A stretch of 6,316 nucleotides of DNA from NCBI RefSeq assembly GCF_023661085.1, contig NZ_JAHDJT010000082.1, positions 1-6,316 of the forward strand. The letters run 5' to 3'. Numbering within the stretch: the stretch's first letter is position 1; every line of letters begins with the position of its first letter. The stretch is from Wolbachia pipientis (GTDB lineage: Bacteria; Pseudomonadota; Alphaproteobacteria; Rickettsiales; Anaplasmataceae). Made by a program: the position numbers and the translations under genes. Shown here in pieces: positions 1-5,940 of the stretch. Under the pieces are notes generated by a model. That model did no database searches and was not told where the DNA came from. It was given only the letters and a program-made list of their open reading frames with translations.

Positions 1-8
1 CTTGTCAT
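1..8 (-). CDS. Possible first codons of a divergent gene running off the left edge
   Basis: On the minus strand an ATG at 8-6 begins a frame of which only Met-Thr and part of a third codon are visible. An AGG (complement of 14-16) lies five bases upstream as a plausible ribosome binding site. A near-consensus minus-strand promoter at 54-82 would give a leader of about 40 bases. That combination is the only reason to propose a start here. Nothing can be said about the product, and the transcript could instead be non-coding or start translation farther left. Confidence 0.3.
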
Positions 9-27
9 TTTAACCTGTACAGATTGG

Positions 28-47
28 GAAGTTAAACAAATAACTTC
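28..47. promoter_or_regulatory. Perfect 7-bp dyad at the leftward start site
   Basis: GAAGTTA (28-34) and TAACTTC (41-47) are perfect inverted repeats around a six-base A-rich centre. The right edge sits on the predicted start of the minus-strand transcript. It could therefore be an operator overlapping the start site, or a hairpin at the extreme 5' end of that RNA. No long T-run follows on either strand, so an intrinsic terminator is unlikely. The dyad is seen directly; its function is inference. Confidence 0.4.
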
Positions 48-52
48 ACTAC

Positions 53-58
53 TATAAT
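53..58 (+). promoter_or_regulatory. gpmI: Possible -10 box for gpmI
   Basis: TATAAT at 53-58 is a perfect -10 hexamer that would start a transcript near 65, about 140 bases before the gpmI start. The best -35 candidate (GTTAAA at 31-36, 16-bp spacer) matches only three of six positions, so the promoter would be weak or activator-dependent. A second weak option is TTGTCA (76-81) with TATGCT (97-102) and a short 15-bp spacer. Some rightward promoter must lie here or farther upstream, since gpmI has no visible upstream co-directional gene. Confidence 0.3.
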
Positions 59-82
59 AGGGGTAACGGCGAAGGTTGTCAA
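54..82 (-). promoter_or_regulatory. Sigma-70 promoter directed leftward
   Basis: Read on the minus strand, the sequence has a perfect -35 TTGACA (complement of 77-82), a 17-bp spacer (60-76) and a -10 TATTAT (complement of 54-59, one mismatch to TATAAT). Expected initiation is near 46-48. This is one of the best promoters in the window, and it fires away from gpmI into whatever gene lies left of position 1. The same bases contain TATAAT on the plus strand at 53-58, but no matching plus-strand -35 is visible, so the leftward reading is preferred. Confidence 0.65.
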
Positions 83-130
83 GTAGTTTTTTTGCATATG
101 CTAAAACTAGTTTGTTGTGGAGAGGTCTAA

Positions 131-199
131 ATGTCACGCAATATAGAAATTGTGGAAAGAGTTTGTTTTTGGTATCATGTTATATCTATAGAATTCTAG
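131..199 (+). CDS. 22-codon leader ORF upstream of gpmI
   Basis: ATG at 131 is preceded by GGAGAGG (119-125) at five bases, one of the strongest Shine-Dalgarno sequences in the window. It opens a 22-residue peptide, MSRNIEIVERVCFWYHVISI followed by Glu-Phe, ending in TAG at 197-199. The stop lies six bases before the gpmI ATG and in the same reading frame. gpmI has no recognisable Shine-Dalgarno of its own, so ribosomes finishing this ORF could reinitiate at gpmI (translational coupling). I do not recognise the peptide as a known family. It could also be the fossil of an alternative gpmI 5' end or chance; the good ribosome site is the main support. Confidence 0.4.
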   Translation: MSRNIEIVERVCFWYHVISIEF

Positions 200-205
200 C
201 ACCGT

Positions 206-1708
206 ATGAGCTTTAAATCGGTTGTTTTATGTATACTAGATGGCTGGGGAAATGGAATAGAGAATAGTAAATATAATGCTATTAGCAATGCAAATCCACC
301 CTGTTGGCAGTATATTAGCTCTAATTACCCAAAATGCAGTTTATCTGCCTGTGGAAGCGATGTTGGGCTACCAGATGGTCAAATAGGCAATTCAGAAGTT
401 GGCCACATGAATATTGGCAGTGGCAGAGTAGTAATGCAAAGCCTACAGCGCATTAATCAAGAAATAGGAACAATAGAAAGCAATACAAATCTACAAAACT
501 TTATTGGCAATTTAAAAAGTAAGCATGGCGTATGCCATATAATGGGATTAGTATCAGAAGGTGGTGTTCATTCGCATCAAAAACATATTTCAACTCTAGC
601 AAATGAAATATCGCAACACGGAATTAAAGTGGTGATACATGCATTTTTAGATGGCAGAGATACCTCGCCAAATTCGGGGAAAAAATGCATTCAAGAATTT
701 GAAGAGAGTATAAACAATGATACAAGAATTGCTACTGTCTCTGGACGTTATTACGCTATGGATCGTGATAACAGGTGGGAAAGAACAATTGAAGCTTACG
801 AAGCTATTGCATTTGCAAAGGCACCTTGTCACGATAGTGTGATGTCGTTGATTGACGATAATTATCAAAACAACATAACTGATGAGTTTATCAGACCTGC
901 AGTAATAGGTAACTATCAAGGTATAAAGCCAGAAGATGGAGTGTTACTAGCTAACTTCCGTGCCGATCGGATGATACAATTGGCAAGTATTTTGCTTGGT
1001 AAAACAGACTACATTGAAGTGGCAAAATTCTCTTCAATTTTAAGTATGATGCAATGCAAAGCGGACTTAAAAATTCCCTGTCTTTTTCCTCCTACATCCT
1101 TTTCTAACACTTTAGGACAGGTAATAGAGGACAATAAATTACGACAATTACGTATTGCCGAAACTGAAAAATACGCTCATGTAACTTTCTTTTTTAATTG
1201 TGGAAAAGAAGAACCTTTTCCCGGTGAAGAAAGAATTCTCATCCCTTCGCCAAAAGTTAAAACTTATGATTTGCAGCCTGAAATGTCAGCCTTTGAGCTC
1301 ACAGAAAAGCTTGTAGAAAAAATTTATTCCCAAGAATTCGCACTGATAGTTGTAAATTACGCTAATCCTGATATGGTAGGTCATACAGGTAACATGAAAG
1401 CAGCTCAGGAGGCTGTGCTAGCTATAGATAACTGCCTTATGAAAGTGCTCAATTCTGTTGAAGAAGTGGGTAACACTGCGCTCATTGTTACGGCAGATCA
1501 CGGCAACGTTGAGTGCATGTTCGATGAAGAAAACAACACACCTCACACAGCACATACTTTGAATACAGTTCCGTTCATCATATGCTTTGATTTTTGTGAT
1601 AATCTAAATTTGAGAGACGGAAGATTATCTGACATCGCCCCTACTGTTTTACAGTTGCTTGGGATTAAAAGCCCGGATAAAATGACGGGTAGTTCATTGA
1701 TCGTCTAA
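206..1708 (+). CDS. gpmI: 2,3-bisphosphoglycerate-independent phosphoglycerate mutase
   Basis: This enzyme interconverts 3- and 2-phosphoglycerate in the cytoplasm using two Mn ions and a phosphoserine intermediate, in lower glycolysis/gluconeogenesis. At 500 residues it has the usual family length and appears complete. Visible landmarks are LDGWG (11-15, metal-binding Asp12), GNSEVGH (61-67, catalytic Ser63), VHSH (121-124), DGRDTSP (149-155), [12 protein letters not shown] (180-191) and NFRADRM (250-256) of the transferase domain. The phosphatase-like domain shows [12 protein letters not shown] (384-395), TADHGNVE (429-436) and HTAHT (447-451). The ATG at 206 puts the start in the usual register before the LDGWG strand. 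It lacks a Shine-Dalgarno and follows a 22-codon leader ORF by six bases, suggesting coupled translation. No intrinsic terminator is obvious downstream. Confidence 0.97.
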   Translation: MSFKSVVLCILDGWGNGIENSKYNAISNANPPCWQYISSNYPKCSLSACGSDVGLPDGQIGNSEVGHMNIGSGRVVMQSLQRINQEIGTIESNTNLQNFIGNLKSKHGVCHIMGLVSEGGVHSHQKHISTLANEISQHGIKVVIHAFLDGRDTSPNSGKKCIQEFEESINNDTRIATVSGRYYAMDRDNRWERTIEAYEAIAFAKAPCHDSVMSLIDDNYQNNITDEFIRPAVIGNYQGIKPEDGVLLANFRADRMIQLASILLGKTDYIEVAKFSSILSMMQCKADLKIPCLFPPTSFSNTLGQVIEDNKLRQLRIAETEKYAHVTFFFNCGKEEPFPGEERILIPSPKVKTYDLQPEMSAFELTEKLVEKIYSQEFALIVVNYANPDMVGHTGNMKAAQEAVLAIDNCLMKVLNSVEEVGNTALIVTADHGNVECMFDEENNTPHTAHTLNTVPFIICFDFCDNLNLRDGRLSDIAPTVLQLLGIKSPDKMTGSSLIV

Positions 1709-1851
1709 TTTTGATTATCATTCTCTGTCATCTTAGCTGGGATTTACAACTATCACAGTATGGGTTTATCTGGAAGATAAAGTAACAAGAAAAAAACTAT
1801 GTAGCGTATAGTGAGTATTTTTCCTATTTTAGTATTGCAAATATAATTGGT
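1709..1851. other. gpmI to secreted-protein intergenic region
   Basis: This 143-base AT-rich spacer holds a small perfect inverted repeat, TTTATCT (1765-1771) and AGATAAA (1775-1781), with a three-base loop. It is not followed by a T-run on the plus strand, so it is a poor terminator candidate. TATAGT (1807-1812) and TATAAT (1842-1847) resemble -10 boxes, but neither has a convincing -35, and the latter lies only four bases before the next ATG. I see no RNA gene here. Confidence 0.35.
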
Positions 1852-2469
1852 ATGATTATCTTTTTGTTTAAGATTTTAATTGTTGCTTTTTTGTCAACTA
1901 CACAAATTTTTGCAAAAGAAAAACTGCATACATTTTATGACAGAGAAAGCGGCTTACAATTATCACTACCTGGTAGTATGGTTGTAGATAACAACAATAA
2001 CGTACGGACTGTTTATAATAATTACGGAAATGACTCTCTTATAAAAAACGCAAGAAAAATTGTTTCATTTAAATTCAAAGACGACCGCTACTATTTTATA
2101 AGAGCAGATGTACTAATCAGCAAAAATGATGTTTCAGAAAAAGCATGCTATAGCAGTTATCCGTATATGAATTATGAAGGTTTTTATGATGATAAAGGAA
2201 AAGAAGTACCAAATAAGATATTGATAGATGGGTATCAATTTACGTACCTTAACGGTAGTGATAATGTCACAAGTCACCTCTATGGTGCAGACACATATAG
2301 GGGTATAATTAATGGTAAATGTGTTTTTTTTGACATTTACTCAAACATAACAAGCCCTGATGCATGTATTGATGATCATTCTTTAATAAAACATATATGG
2401 AGCTCATTCCATGAAGATATGATAACTGTAAATAACATTATAAAAAATGCGAAGTTTGATTGTCACTAA
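1852..2469 (+). CDS. Putative secreted protein of unknown function
   Basis: A 205-residue protein with a classic N-terminal signal peptide: a hydrophobic stretch from about residue 2 to 20 containing Lys7, and a likely cleavage after Ala21 (QIFA before KEK). The mature part is polar, rich in Asn, Asp, Tyr and Lys, with no further membrane segment, so it is expected in the periplasm or outside the cell. It has four cysteines (99, 157, 172, 204), all in the mature part, compatible with two disulfides. The early SGLQLSLPGSM stretch and the late HIWSSFHED stretch faintly recall the PsbP/Mog1-like fold seen in small exported bacterial proteins, which is a guess. I do not recognise the family. The start has no good Shine-Dalgarno, but the next frame stop lies upstream at 1783 and the signal peptide fixes ATG 1852. 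Confidence 0.75.
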   Translation: MIIFLFKILIVAFLSTTQIFAKEKLHTFYDRESGLQLSLPGSMVVDNNNNVRTVYNNYGNDSLIKNARKIVSFKFKDDRYYFIRADVLISKNDVSEKACYSSYPYMNYEGFYDDKGKEVPNKILIDGYQFTYLNGSDNVTSHLYGADTYRGIINGKCVFFDIYSNITSPDACIDDHSLIKHIWSSFHEDMITVNNIIKNAKFDCH

Positions 2470-2518
2470 ATAAAAAATAAACCTTTTAGTCATTTTCTGT
2501 GGGGTGCTTTCGCATACA

Positions 2519-2606
2519 ACATTTTTGACGGGATTGCATGGAGACCAGCGCTAGCTACTTGGATGACATCCTTTCTGGTCTATCAATCATAATGTTCGTA
2601 AAATGT
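2519..2606. repeat. Short palindromic repeat, MITE-like and degenerate
   Basis: This non-coding stretch is built of nested inverted repeats. ACATTTT (2519-2525) and AAAATGT (2600-2606) are perfect outer arms, with further imperfect similarity just inside (TGACGGGATT on the left, AATGTTCGT on the right). AGACCAG (2542-2548) and CTGGTCT (2575-2581) form a perfect inner stem, and GGATGACATCC (2561-2571) is a small palindrome in its loop. The phrase GCTACTTGGATGACATCC resembles the short palindromic repeats common between genes in Wolbachia, from memory and not checked. The element is less AT-rich than its surroundings, which fits an inserted repeat. Its boundaries are uncertain and the right arm merges with the fabD terminator. 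Confidence 0.45.
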
Positions 2607-2635
2607 ATCTACTTGGGTAATACCAAATAGATACA
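2600..2635 (-). terminator. fabD: Intrinsic terminator of fabD
   Basis: On the minus strand, a 13-bp stem begins three bases after the fabD stop: complement of 2623-2635 pairs with complement of 2604-2616 around a six-base loop. In the minus-strand RNA the single non-Watson-Crick position is a G-U wobble, while in the plus-strand RNA it is a C-A mismatch. The stem is followed leftward by four T residues (complement of 2600-2603), while nothing T-rich follows it rightward. Strand preference is therefore clear, although the T-run is short. Confidence 0.7.
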
Positions 2636-2637
2636 CT

Positions 2638-3618
2638 TCAACTTAAACTCACTTCTAGATTTTCCTCTGTCAACACTAACGATTCATCAAGAAAACTATC
2701 AATATCACCAACACTATTTATATTTTTCACGTTGATAGATTGATCAATTCTTTTGACTAAATTAGATAAAATTTTGTTAGGCCCAATTTCAACGAATTTG
2801 TTAACGTTGCGGTTTACCATATATAAAACCATCTCTCTCCATCTTACTTTGCTTATGATTTGCTTAGCAAGCAAATCTCTTATTATTTCTGGGTCACTTT
2901 CTTCTTTAGCTGTAACATTTGATACAAAGGGAATTAAAGGTCGAGTTACTGTAATGCTTTCCAAAAATTCCAAAAGTTTTTCATCAGCAGGTTTCATAAG
3001 AGATGAATGAAAAGGCCCACTAACTTGCAATTTAATTAGTTTTCTAACGCTTGAGTCTTTGAATAAATCAGGTAACATTTCAAGAGCTTCCGCAGTACCG
3101 CTTACCACTACCTGTCCACCGCCATTGTCGTTTGCAACTTCACAAACCCCGTCAATTTGGGCTGATTCTAATACATCCTCTACTTCGCTTATTTCTGCTC
3201 CAAGCAATGCAACCATTCCGCCTTTACATTTCAGAGAGGCTTCATGCATCGCTTCACCGCGAACTTTCAGCAGCTTGACTGCAGACTCAAGAGTCAATGC
3301 TCCTGCAGCACATAGTGCTGTATACTCGCCAACTGAATGCCCACAAACATACTGAACGTTGCAATTAGAGAAAAGAGATCTGCCAAACACGTGCTCCATA
3401 ACACGTAGCGTTGCAATTGACACTGCCATTATAGCTGGCTGAGCATTTTCTGTGATGGTCAATTCTTCAATAGGGCCGTCAAAAATTAAACTAGATAACT
3501 TTCTACTTAGTATACTATCTACTTCATTAAATACCTGTCTTGCAACAGAGAACTCACTATATAAGCTCCTTCCCATTCCTACAAACTGAGAGCCCTGACC
3601 AGGGAAAGCAAAAATCAT
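2638..3618 (-). CDS. fabD: Malonyl-CoA:ACP transacylase
   Basis: FabD moves malonyl groups from CoA to acyl carrier protein, providing the extender unit for type II fatty-acid synthesis in the cytoplasm. The 326 residues carry the family landmarks: PGQGSQ (6-11, oxyanion loop), GHSVGEY (93-99) with nucleophile Ser95, the following conserved Arg120 in the RGEAM stretch that binds the malonyl carboxylate, GPFHSSLM (201-208) with catalytic His204, and the VSNVTA (232-237) and EIGPNKILSNL (277-287) C-terminal motifs. Length is slightly above the usual 300-320. The start at 3618 is right for the family, since the PGQGSQ motif follows within six residues. A clear promoter lies just upstream and a terminator just downstream, so it is probably transcribed alone. 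The ribosome site is weak (GAAGA about 17 bases away). Confidence 0.96.
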   Translation of the reverse strand: MIFAFPGQGSQFVGMGRSLYSEFSVARQVFNEVDSILSRKLSSLIFDGPIEELTITENAQPAIMAVSIATLRVMEHVFGRSLFSNCNVQYVCGHSVGEYTALCAAGALTLESAVKLLKVRGEAMHEASLKCKGGMVALLGAEISEVEDVLESAQIDGVCEVANDNGGGQVVVSGTAEALEMLPDLFKDSSVRKLIKLQVSGPFHSSLMKPADEKLLEFLESITVTRPLIPFVSNVTAKEESDPEIIRDLLAKQIISKVRWREMVLYMVNRNVNKFVEIGPNKILSNLVKRIDQSINVKNINSVGDIDSFLDESLVLTEENLEVSLS

Positions 3619-3643
3619 AATAATTATTATTTATTCTTCATTA

Positions 3644-3672
3644 AGTATACTACTTTATTTATTTTTTGTCAA
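3644..3672 (-). promoter_or_regulatory. fabD: fabD promoter
   Basis: On the minus strand a perfect -35 TTGACA (complement of 3667-3672) is separated by 17 bp from a -10 TATACT (complement of 3644-3649, one mismatch). Initiation is expected near 3637, giving a leader of only about 20 bases before the fabD ATG at 3618. Confidence 0.75.
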
Positions 3673-3688
3673 TATTTTAGAATAATAA

Positions 3689-3717
3689 TTGACTTAGTGA
3701 ATCGAATCCACTAGAAT
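3689..3717 (+). promoter_or_regulatory. rpmE: rpmE-nadK promoter
   Basis: TTGACT (3689-3694) and TAGAAT (3712-3717) are separated by 17 bp, each with one mismatch to consensus. Initiation is expected near 3724, about 23 bases before the rpmE start. The -35 boxes of this promoter and the fabD promoter face each other 16 bases apart, and together they form an inverted repeat (GTCAAT 3668-3673, ATTGAC 3688-3693). Confidence 0.75.
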
Positions 3718-3746
3718 ATTAACTAACTAGAAGTTTGTAGGTAGCA

Positions 3747-3959
3747 ATGGCAGAAATTGATTATCATAAGATTACTATAATCATGACAAATGGTCAAGAG
3801 TTTGAAACTCGTTCCACTTATGGAAAGGAGGGTGATAAGGTAAAACTTGACAGAGATCCTCTAACCCACCCTGCATGGACTGGAAGTTTGACAAGTGGGT
3901 CGGCAAGCAAAACTAGCAAAATAGCTAAGTTTAACGATAAGTATGGAGGTATCTTCTAG
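3747..3959 (+). CDS. rpmE: 50S ribosomal protein L31
   Basis: L31 is a small protein of the large ribosomal subunit that bridges to the small-subunit head. The 70 residues fit the usual 65-80. The family is recognised by NGQEFETRSTYG (15-26), the LDRDPLTHPAWTG segment (34-46, compare the common D..HPAWTG of alphaproteobacterial L31), and the C-terminal KFNDKYGGIF (61-70). There is no cysteine at all, so this is the zinc-free form without the CxxC ribbon, and the usual IHP near the N-terminus is replaced by DYHKI. The start has AGG (3739-3741) five bases upstream. nadK follows after 24 bases, probably on the same transcript. Confidence 0.93.
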   Translation: MAEIDYHKITIIMTNGQEFETRSTYGKEGDKVKLDRDPLTHPAWTGSLTSGSASKTSKIAKFNDKYGGIF

Positions 3960-3963
3960 TTTT

Positions 3964-3984
3964 TGCTTCTTTCTGAGTGAAGCA
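3964..3984 (+). promoter_or_regulatory. nadK: Small hairpin over the nadK ribosome site
   Basis: GCTTC (3965-3969) can pair with GAAGC (3979-3983), extended by T3964 with A3984, the first base of the nadK start codon. The nine-base loop contains GAG (3975-3977), the only Shine-Dalgarno-like bases. The stem is short and could be chance. If real it would mildly limit nadK translation relative to rpmE. Confidence 0.25.
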
Positions 3985-4778
3985 TGCATAAATACAAAAA
4001 TATAGCCTACGTTGCTTCTGAGTCACCAAAATCGCAGGAAGTATCTAAACTGTTACAAAAATTTAACCTTATCAATATAACAGGGGAAAATAAATCCGAA
4101 ATTGATCTACTCATAGTTGTTGGCGGTGATGGCTTTATGCTACGCACCCTGCATAATTACGTAATAGGAAATAAAAACATACATGTATATGGAGTAAATA
4201 CTGGTAATGTTGGATTTTTGATGAATAAGTGCTTTAGCCGCAACGAAGATCTAATTGATAACATAGAATACGCAACCCCAACTCAGCTCACTTTGTTAAA
4301 AACGGAAGCTACAGATATAGGTGGCAAGAAATACCATTACATAGCAGTAAACGAGGTATATGTTTTCAGAAAAGCGAATCAAATAGTAGAAATGAATATT
4401 ACTATCAATAACAAGCTAAAAGTAGAAAAATTTAGAGGGGATGGAATAATATTGTCTACCCCAACCGGTAGCGCTGCATATAACTTTTCTGCCGGAGGCC
4501 CAATCTTACCATTAAACTCAAACTTACTTGCACTGACCTCTATTAATAGCTATCACCCAAGGCATTGGAACGGAGCATTAACCTCAAGTGATACAGTAGT
4601 ACAAATTGACATTAACGACGTGGAAAATCGTCCAGCACTTGTAGTATCAGATTACAAGGAGTTCCATAATATATCACAGATAAAAATGCAGAAAGACCAT
4701 GAGAACACAGTCACTCTACTTTTTGATAGGGATTATTCACTAGACGAAAGAATCTTTGATAGGCAATTTTTATACTAA
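3984..4778 (+). CDS. nadK: NAD kinase
   Basis: NadK phosphorylates NAD to NADP in the cytoplasm, the only route to NADP in most bacteria. The 264-residue protein is at the short end of the family but complete in its motifs: GGDGFMLRTLH (47-57) with catalytic Asp49, NTGNVGFLM (72-80), NE (123-124) in the AVNEVYVFRK strand, and the long GDGIILSTPTGSAAYNFSAG block (152-171) followed by GPILP. The family-typical ATP or polyphosphate choice cannot be read from sequence alone. It probably shares the rpmE promoter. No intrinsic terminator is visible after its stop. Confidence 0.95.
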   Translation: MHKYKNIAYVASESPKSQEVSKLLQKFNLINITGENKSEIDLLIVVGGDGFMLRTLHNYVIGNKNIHVYGVNTGNVGFLMNKCFSRNEDLIDNIEYATPTQLTLLKTEATDIGGKKYHYIAVNEVYVFRKANQIVEMNITINNKLKVEKFRGDGIILSTPTGSAAYNFSAGGPILPLNSNLLALTSINSYHPRHWNGALTSSDTVVQIDINDVENRPALVVSDYKEFHNISQIKMQKDHENTVTLLFDRDYSLDERIFDRQFLY

Positions 4779-4805
4779 ATTTTTATATTTATTCTTAAAT
4801 TAGTA

Positions 4806-4835
4806 TTTACTACATCTTAATAACTATAGTGTAAT
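4806..4835 (+). promoter_or_regulatory. Likely promoter of the four-segment membrane protein
   Basis: TTTACT (4806-4811, four of six) and TGTAAT (4830-4835, five of six) with an 18-bp spacer give the best promoter in this AT-rich gap, initiating near 4842. An overlapping TATAGT (4825-4830) is an alternative -10 but lacks a correctly spaced -35. The AT-rich background makes such matches common. Confidence 0.35.
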
Positions 4836-4870
4836 CAACACAGCATAGTAATTAATTTCGGAGAGTAAAT

Positions 4871-5845
4871 ATGCCAGAAAGATCAACAACACCTATACCA
4901 GCACCTAGAACAAACATTTCACAAAACAGTGATGATACTAATAGTAATATAGATTCAGAGATTTCCTTAATCAATTCAAAAAAGAAAACAAACAGAATTT
5001 GGCCAAGAGCAAAATATGCCATACAGCAGAAAAGTTTTATACTTCCTGCAACAAGTTCTTTTCTTATTACAGCATATCTATCTTCTTCATGTTTATATCG
5101 TCTGCTATATTTAAAAGAGACAATAAATTTTATAGATTATATAAAAAGCTTTCAAATATGGACACTAATAACCATATCTTCTGGATTAGCTATTATAAGT
5201 TTGTGTGCTTTTATATGTAATTATAGAAATACTGAATCGCCAGCTGTGAGTAGTCTTGATGACTTAAGCAATGTGGTAAGTAATAATAATTTGGTTCATG
5301 ATATTACAATATATAAAAAGAATAATGATCTAATAAAATTTAAAAATAAGAGTTATACAGGACATAGAAACATACCAAATTTTACCTATAAAAAATTAAA
5401 ATTGGCAAATGAAAGAGTATTATTCAACATTTGCCTCTCCTCGTTTATAACTGTTGGTTCTATATATCCACTTGCTAAGTACTTACAACTAGGATCAGGA
5501 GGGTTTATTAAGTTTTTTAGCTTCAGTAGTGAAAAAGAAGAACTCACAATCTCCAAATTCTTTTCCAATGCCTATAATAGAGAACTAATCACAGTTGCTG
5601 CAGTTTTGACTGTACTTGCAGCATCCCTAGTGTTCATACTTGCGTGCTATCATAATAAGAAAACACACATAGAACCACTAAAATTCGATATACTTGTTAA
5701 AGATGATATCAAAGAAAGAAATGATCGATATCTCGAAGAAGTAAAAGGCAAATGTAAAGAAATAAGTACAGAAATAGAGACCATTGTTGTTAGGCATTAT
5801 AATGACTCTGGCGAGGGAAAGAAAATAGCTGTTTTGGCACTATAA
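4871..5845 (+). CDS. Putative four-segment membrane protein of unknown function
   Basis: I do not recognise this 324-residue protein. It starts with a polar, Pro/Thr/Ser-rich tail (1-40), then a basic stretch (KKKTNR 37-42, RAK 46-48). Four hydrophobic segments follow in two pairs: about 55-80 and 94-116, then 183-204 and 239-260. Between the pairs lies a hydrophilic, lysine-rich region (117-182). After the last segment comes a charged tail (261-324) whose 277-310 part could form a helix or short coiled coil. By the positive-inside rule both termini and the central region face the cytoplasm. Both pairs share an SSF(I/L) start and end in Cys-x(0-1)-(N/Y)-rich turns, hinting at duplication. GGAGAG (4860-4865) sits five bases before the ATG, a strong ribosome site. 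There is no signal peptide cleavage site, enzyme motif or Walker motif. It has no partner gene in this window. Confidence 0.8.
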   Translation: MPERSTTPIPAPRTNISQNSDDTNSNIDSEISLINSKKKTNRIWPRAKYAIQQKSFILPATSSFLITAYLSSSCLYRLLYLKETINFIDYIKSFQIWTLITISSGLAIISLCAFICNYRNTESPAVSSLDDLSNVVSNNNLVHDITIYKKNNDLIKFKNKSYTGHRNIPNFTYKKLKLANERVLFNICLSSFITVGSIYPLAKYLQLGSGGFIKFFSFSSEKEELTISKFFSNAYNRELITVAAVLTVLAASLVFILACYHNKKTHIEPLKFDILVKDDIKERNDRYLEEVKGKCKEISTEIETIVVRHYNDSGEGKKIAVLAL

Positions 5846-5940
5846 AAATGTGCGATATAAAGATGAATTAGACGAATTTTACACTTGCCAAAACCTTGCC
5901 ATTTGGATATTTCTAACTAAGAGAAATTATTCTATTCAAT
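5846..5940. other. Intergenic gap with tandem CTTGCCA
   Basis: The 95-base gap before the iron-binding protein contains CTTGCCA twice (5884-5890 and 5895-5901), spaced 11 bases, about one helical turn. TTGCCA resembles a -35 box; the first copy has a poor TATTTC (5908-5913) at 17 bp and the second has no -10. No terminator hairpin is visible. Short frames here (for example ATG 5848 to TAG 5871) have no support as genes. Confidence 0.3.

Noticed and set aside
647..919. Minus-strand open frame of 90 codons inside gpmI
   Set aside because: It lies wholly inside a gene with intact catalytic motifs, and its translation shows no family signal and no ribosome site.
1765..1781. TTTATCT-GGA-AGATAAA hairpin as a gpmI terminator
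   Set aside because: The stem is almost all A-T and no T-run follows on the plus strand, so it is unlikely to terminate transcription.
1842..1847. Perfect TATAAT just before the secreted-protein gene as its promoter
   Set aside because: Initiation would fall at or inside the start codon and no -35 box is present at the right distance. Leaderless transcription is possible but unsupported.
2753..3355. Two plus-strand open frames (2753-3010 and 3059-3355) opposite fabD
   Set aside because: Both are antisense to a complete, motif-rich fabD, and their Ser/Thr-rich translations look like reverse-frame artefacts.
4999..5220. Plus-strand open frame of 73 codons inside the membrane protein gene
   Set aside because: The larger frame has a strong Shine-Dalgarno and a coherent membrane topology; this one has neither.
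5386..5568. Minus-strand open frame of 60 codons inside the membrane protein gene
   Set aside because: Antisense to the better supported gene, with no start signal.
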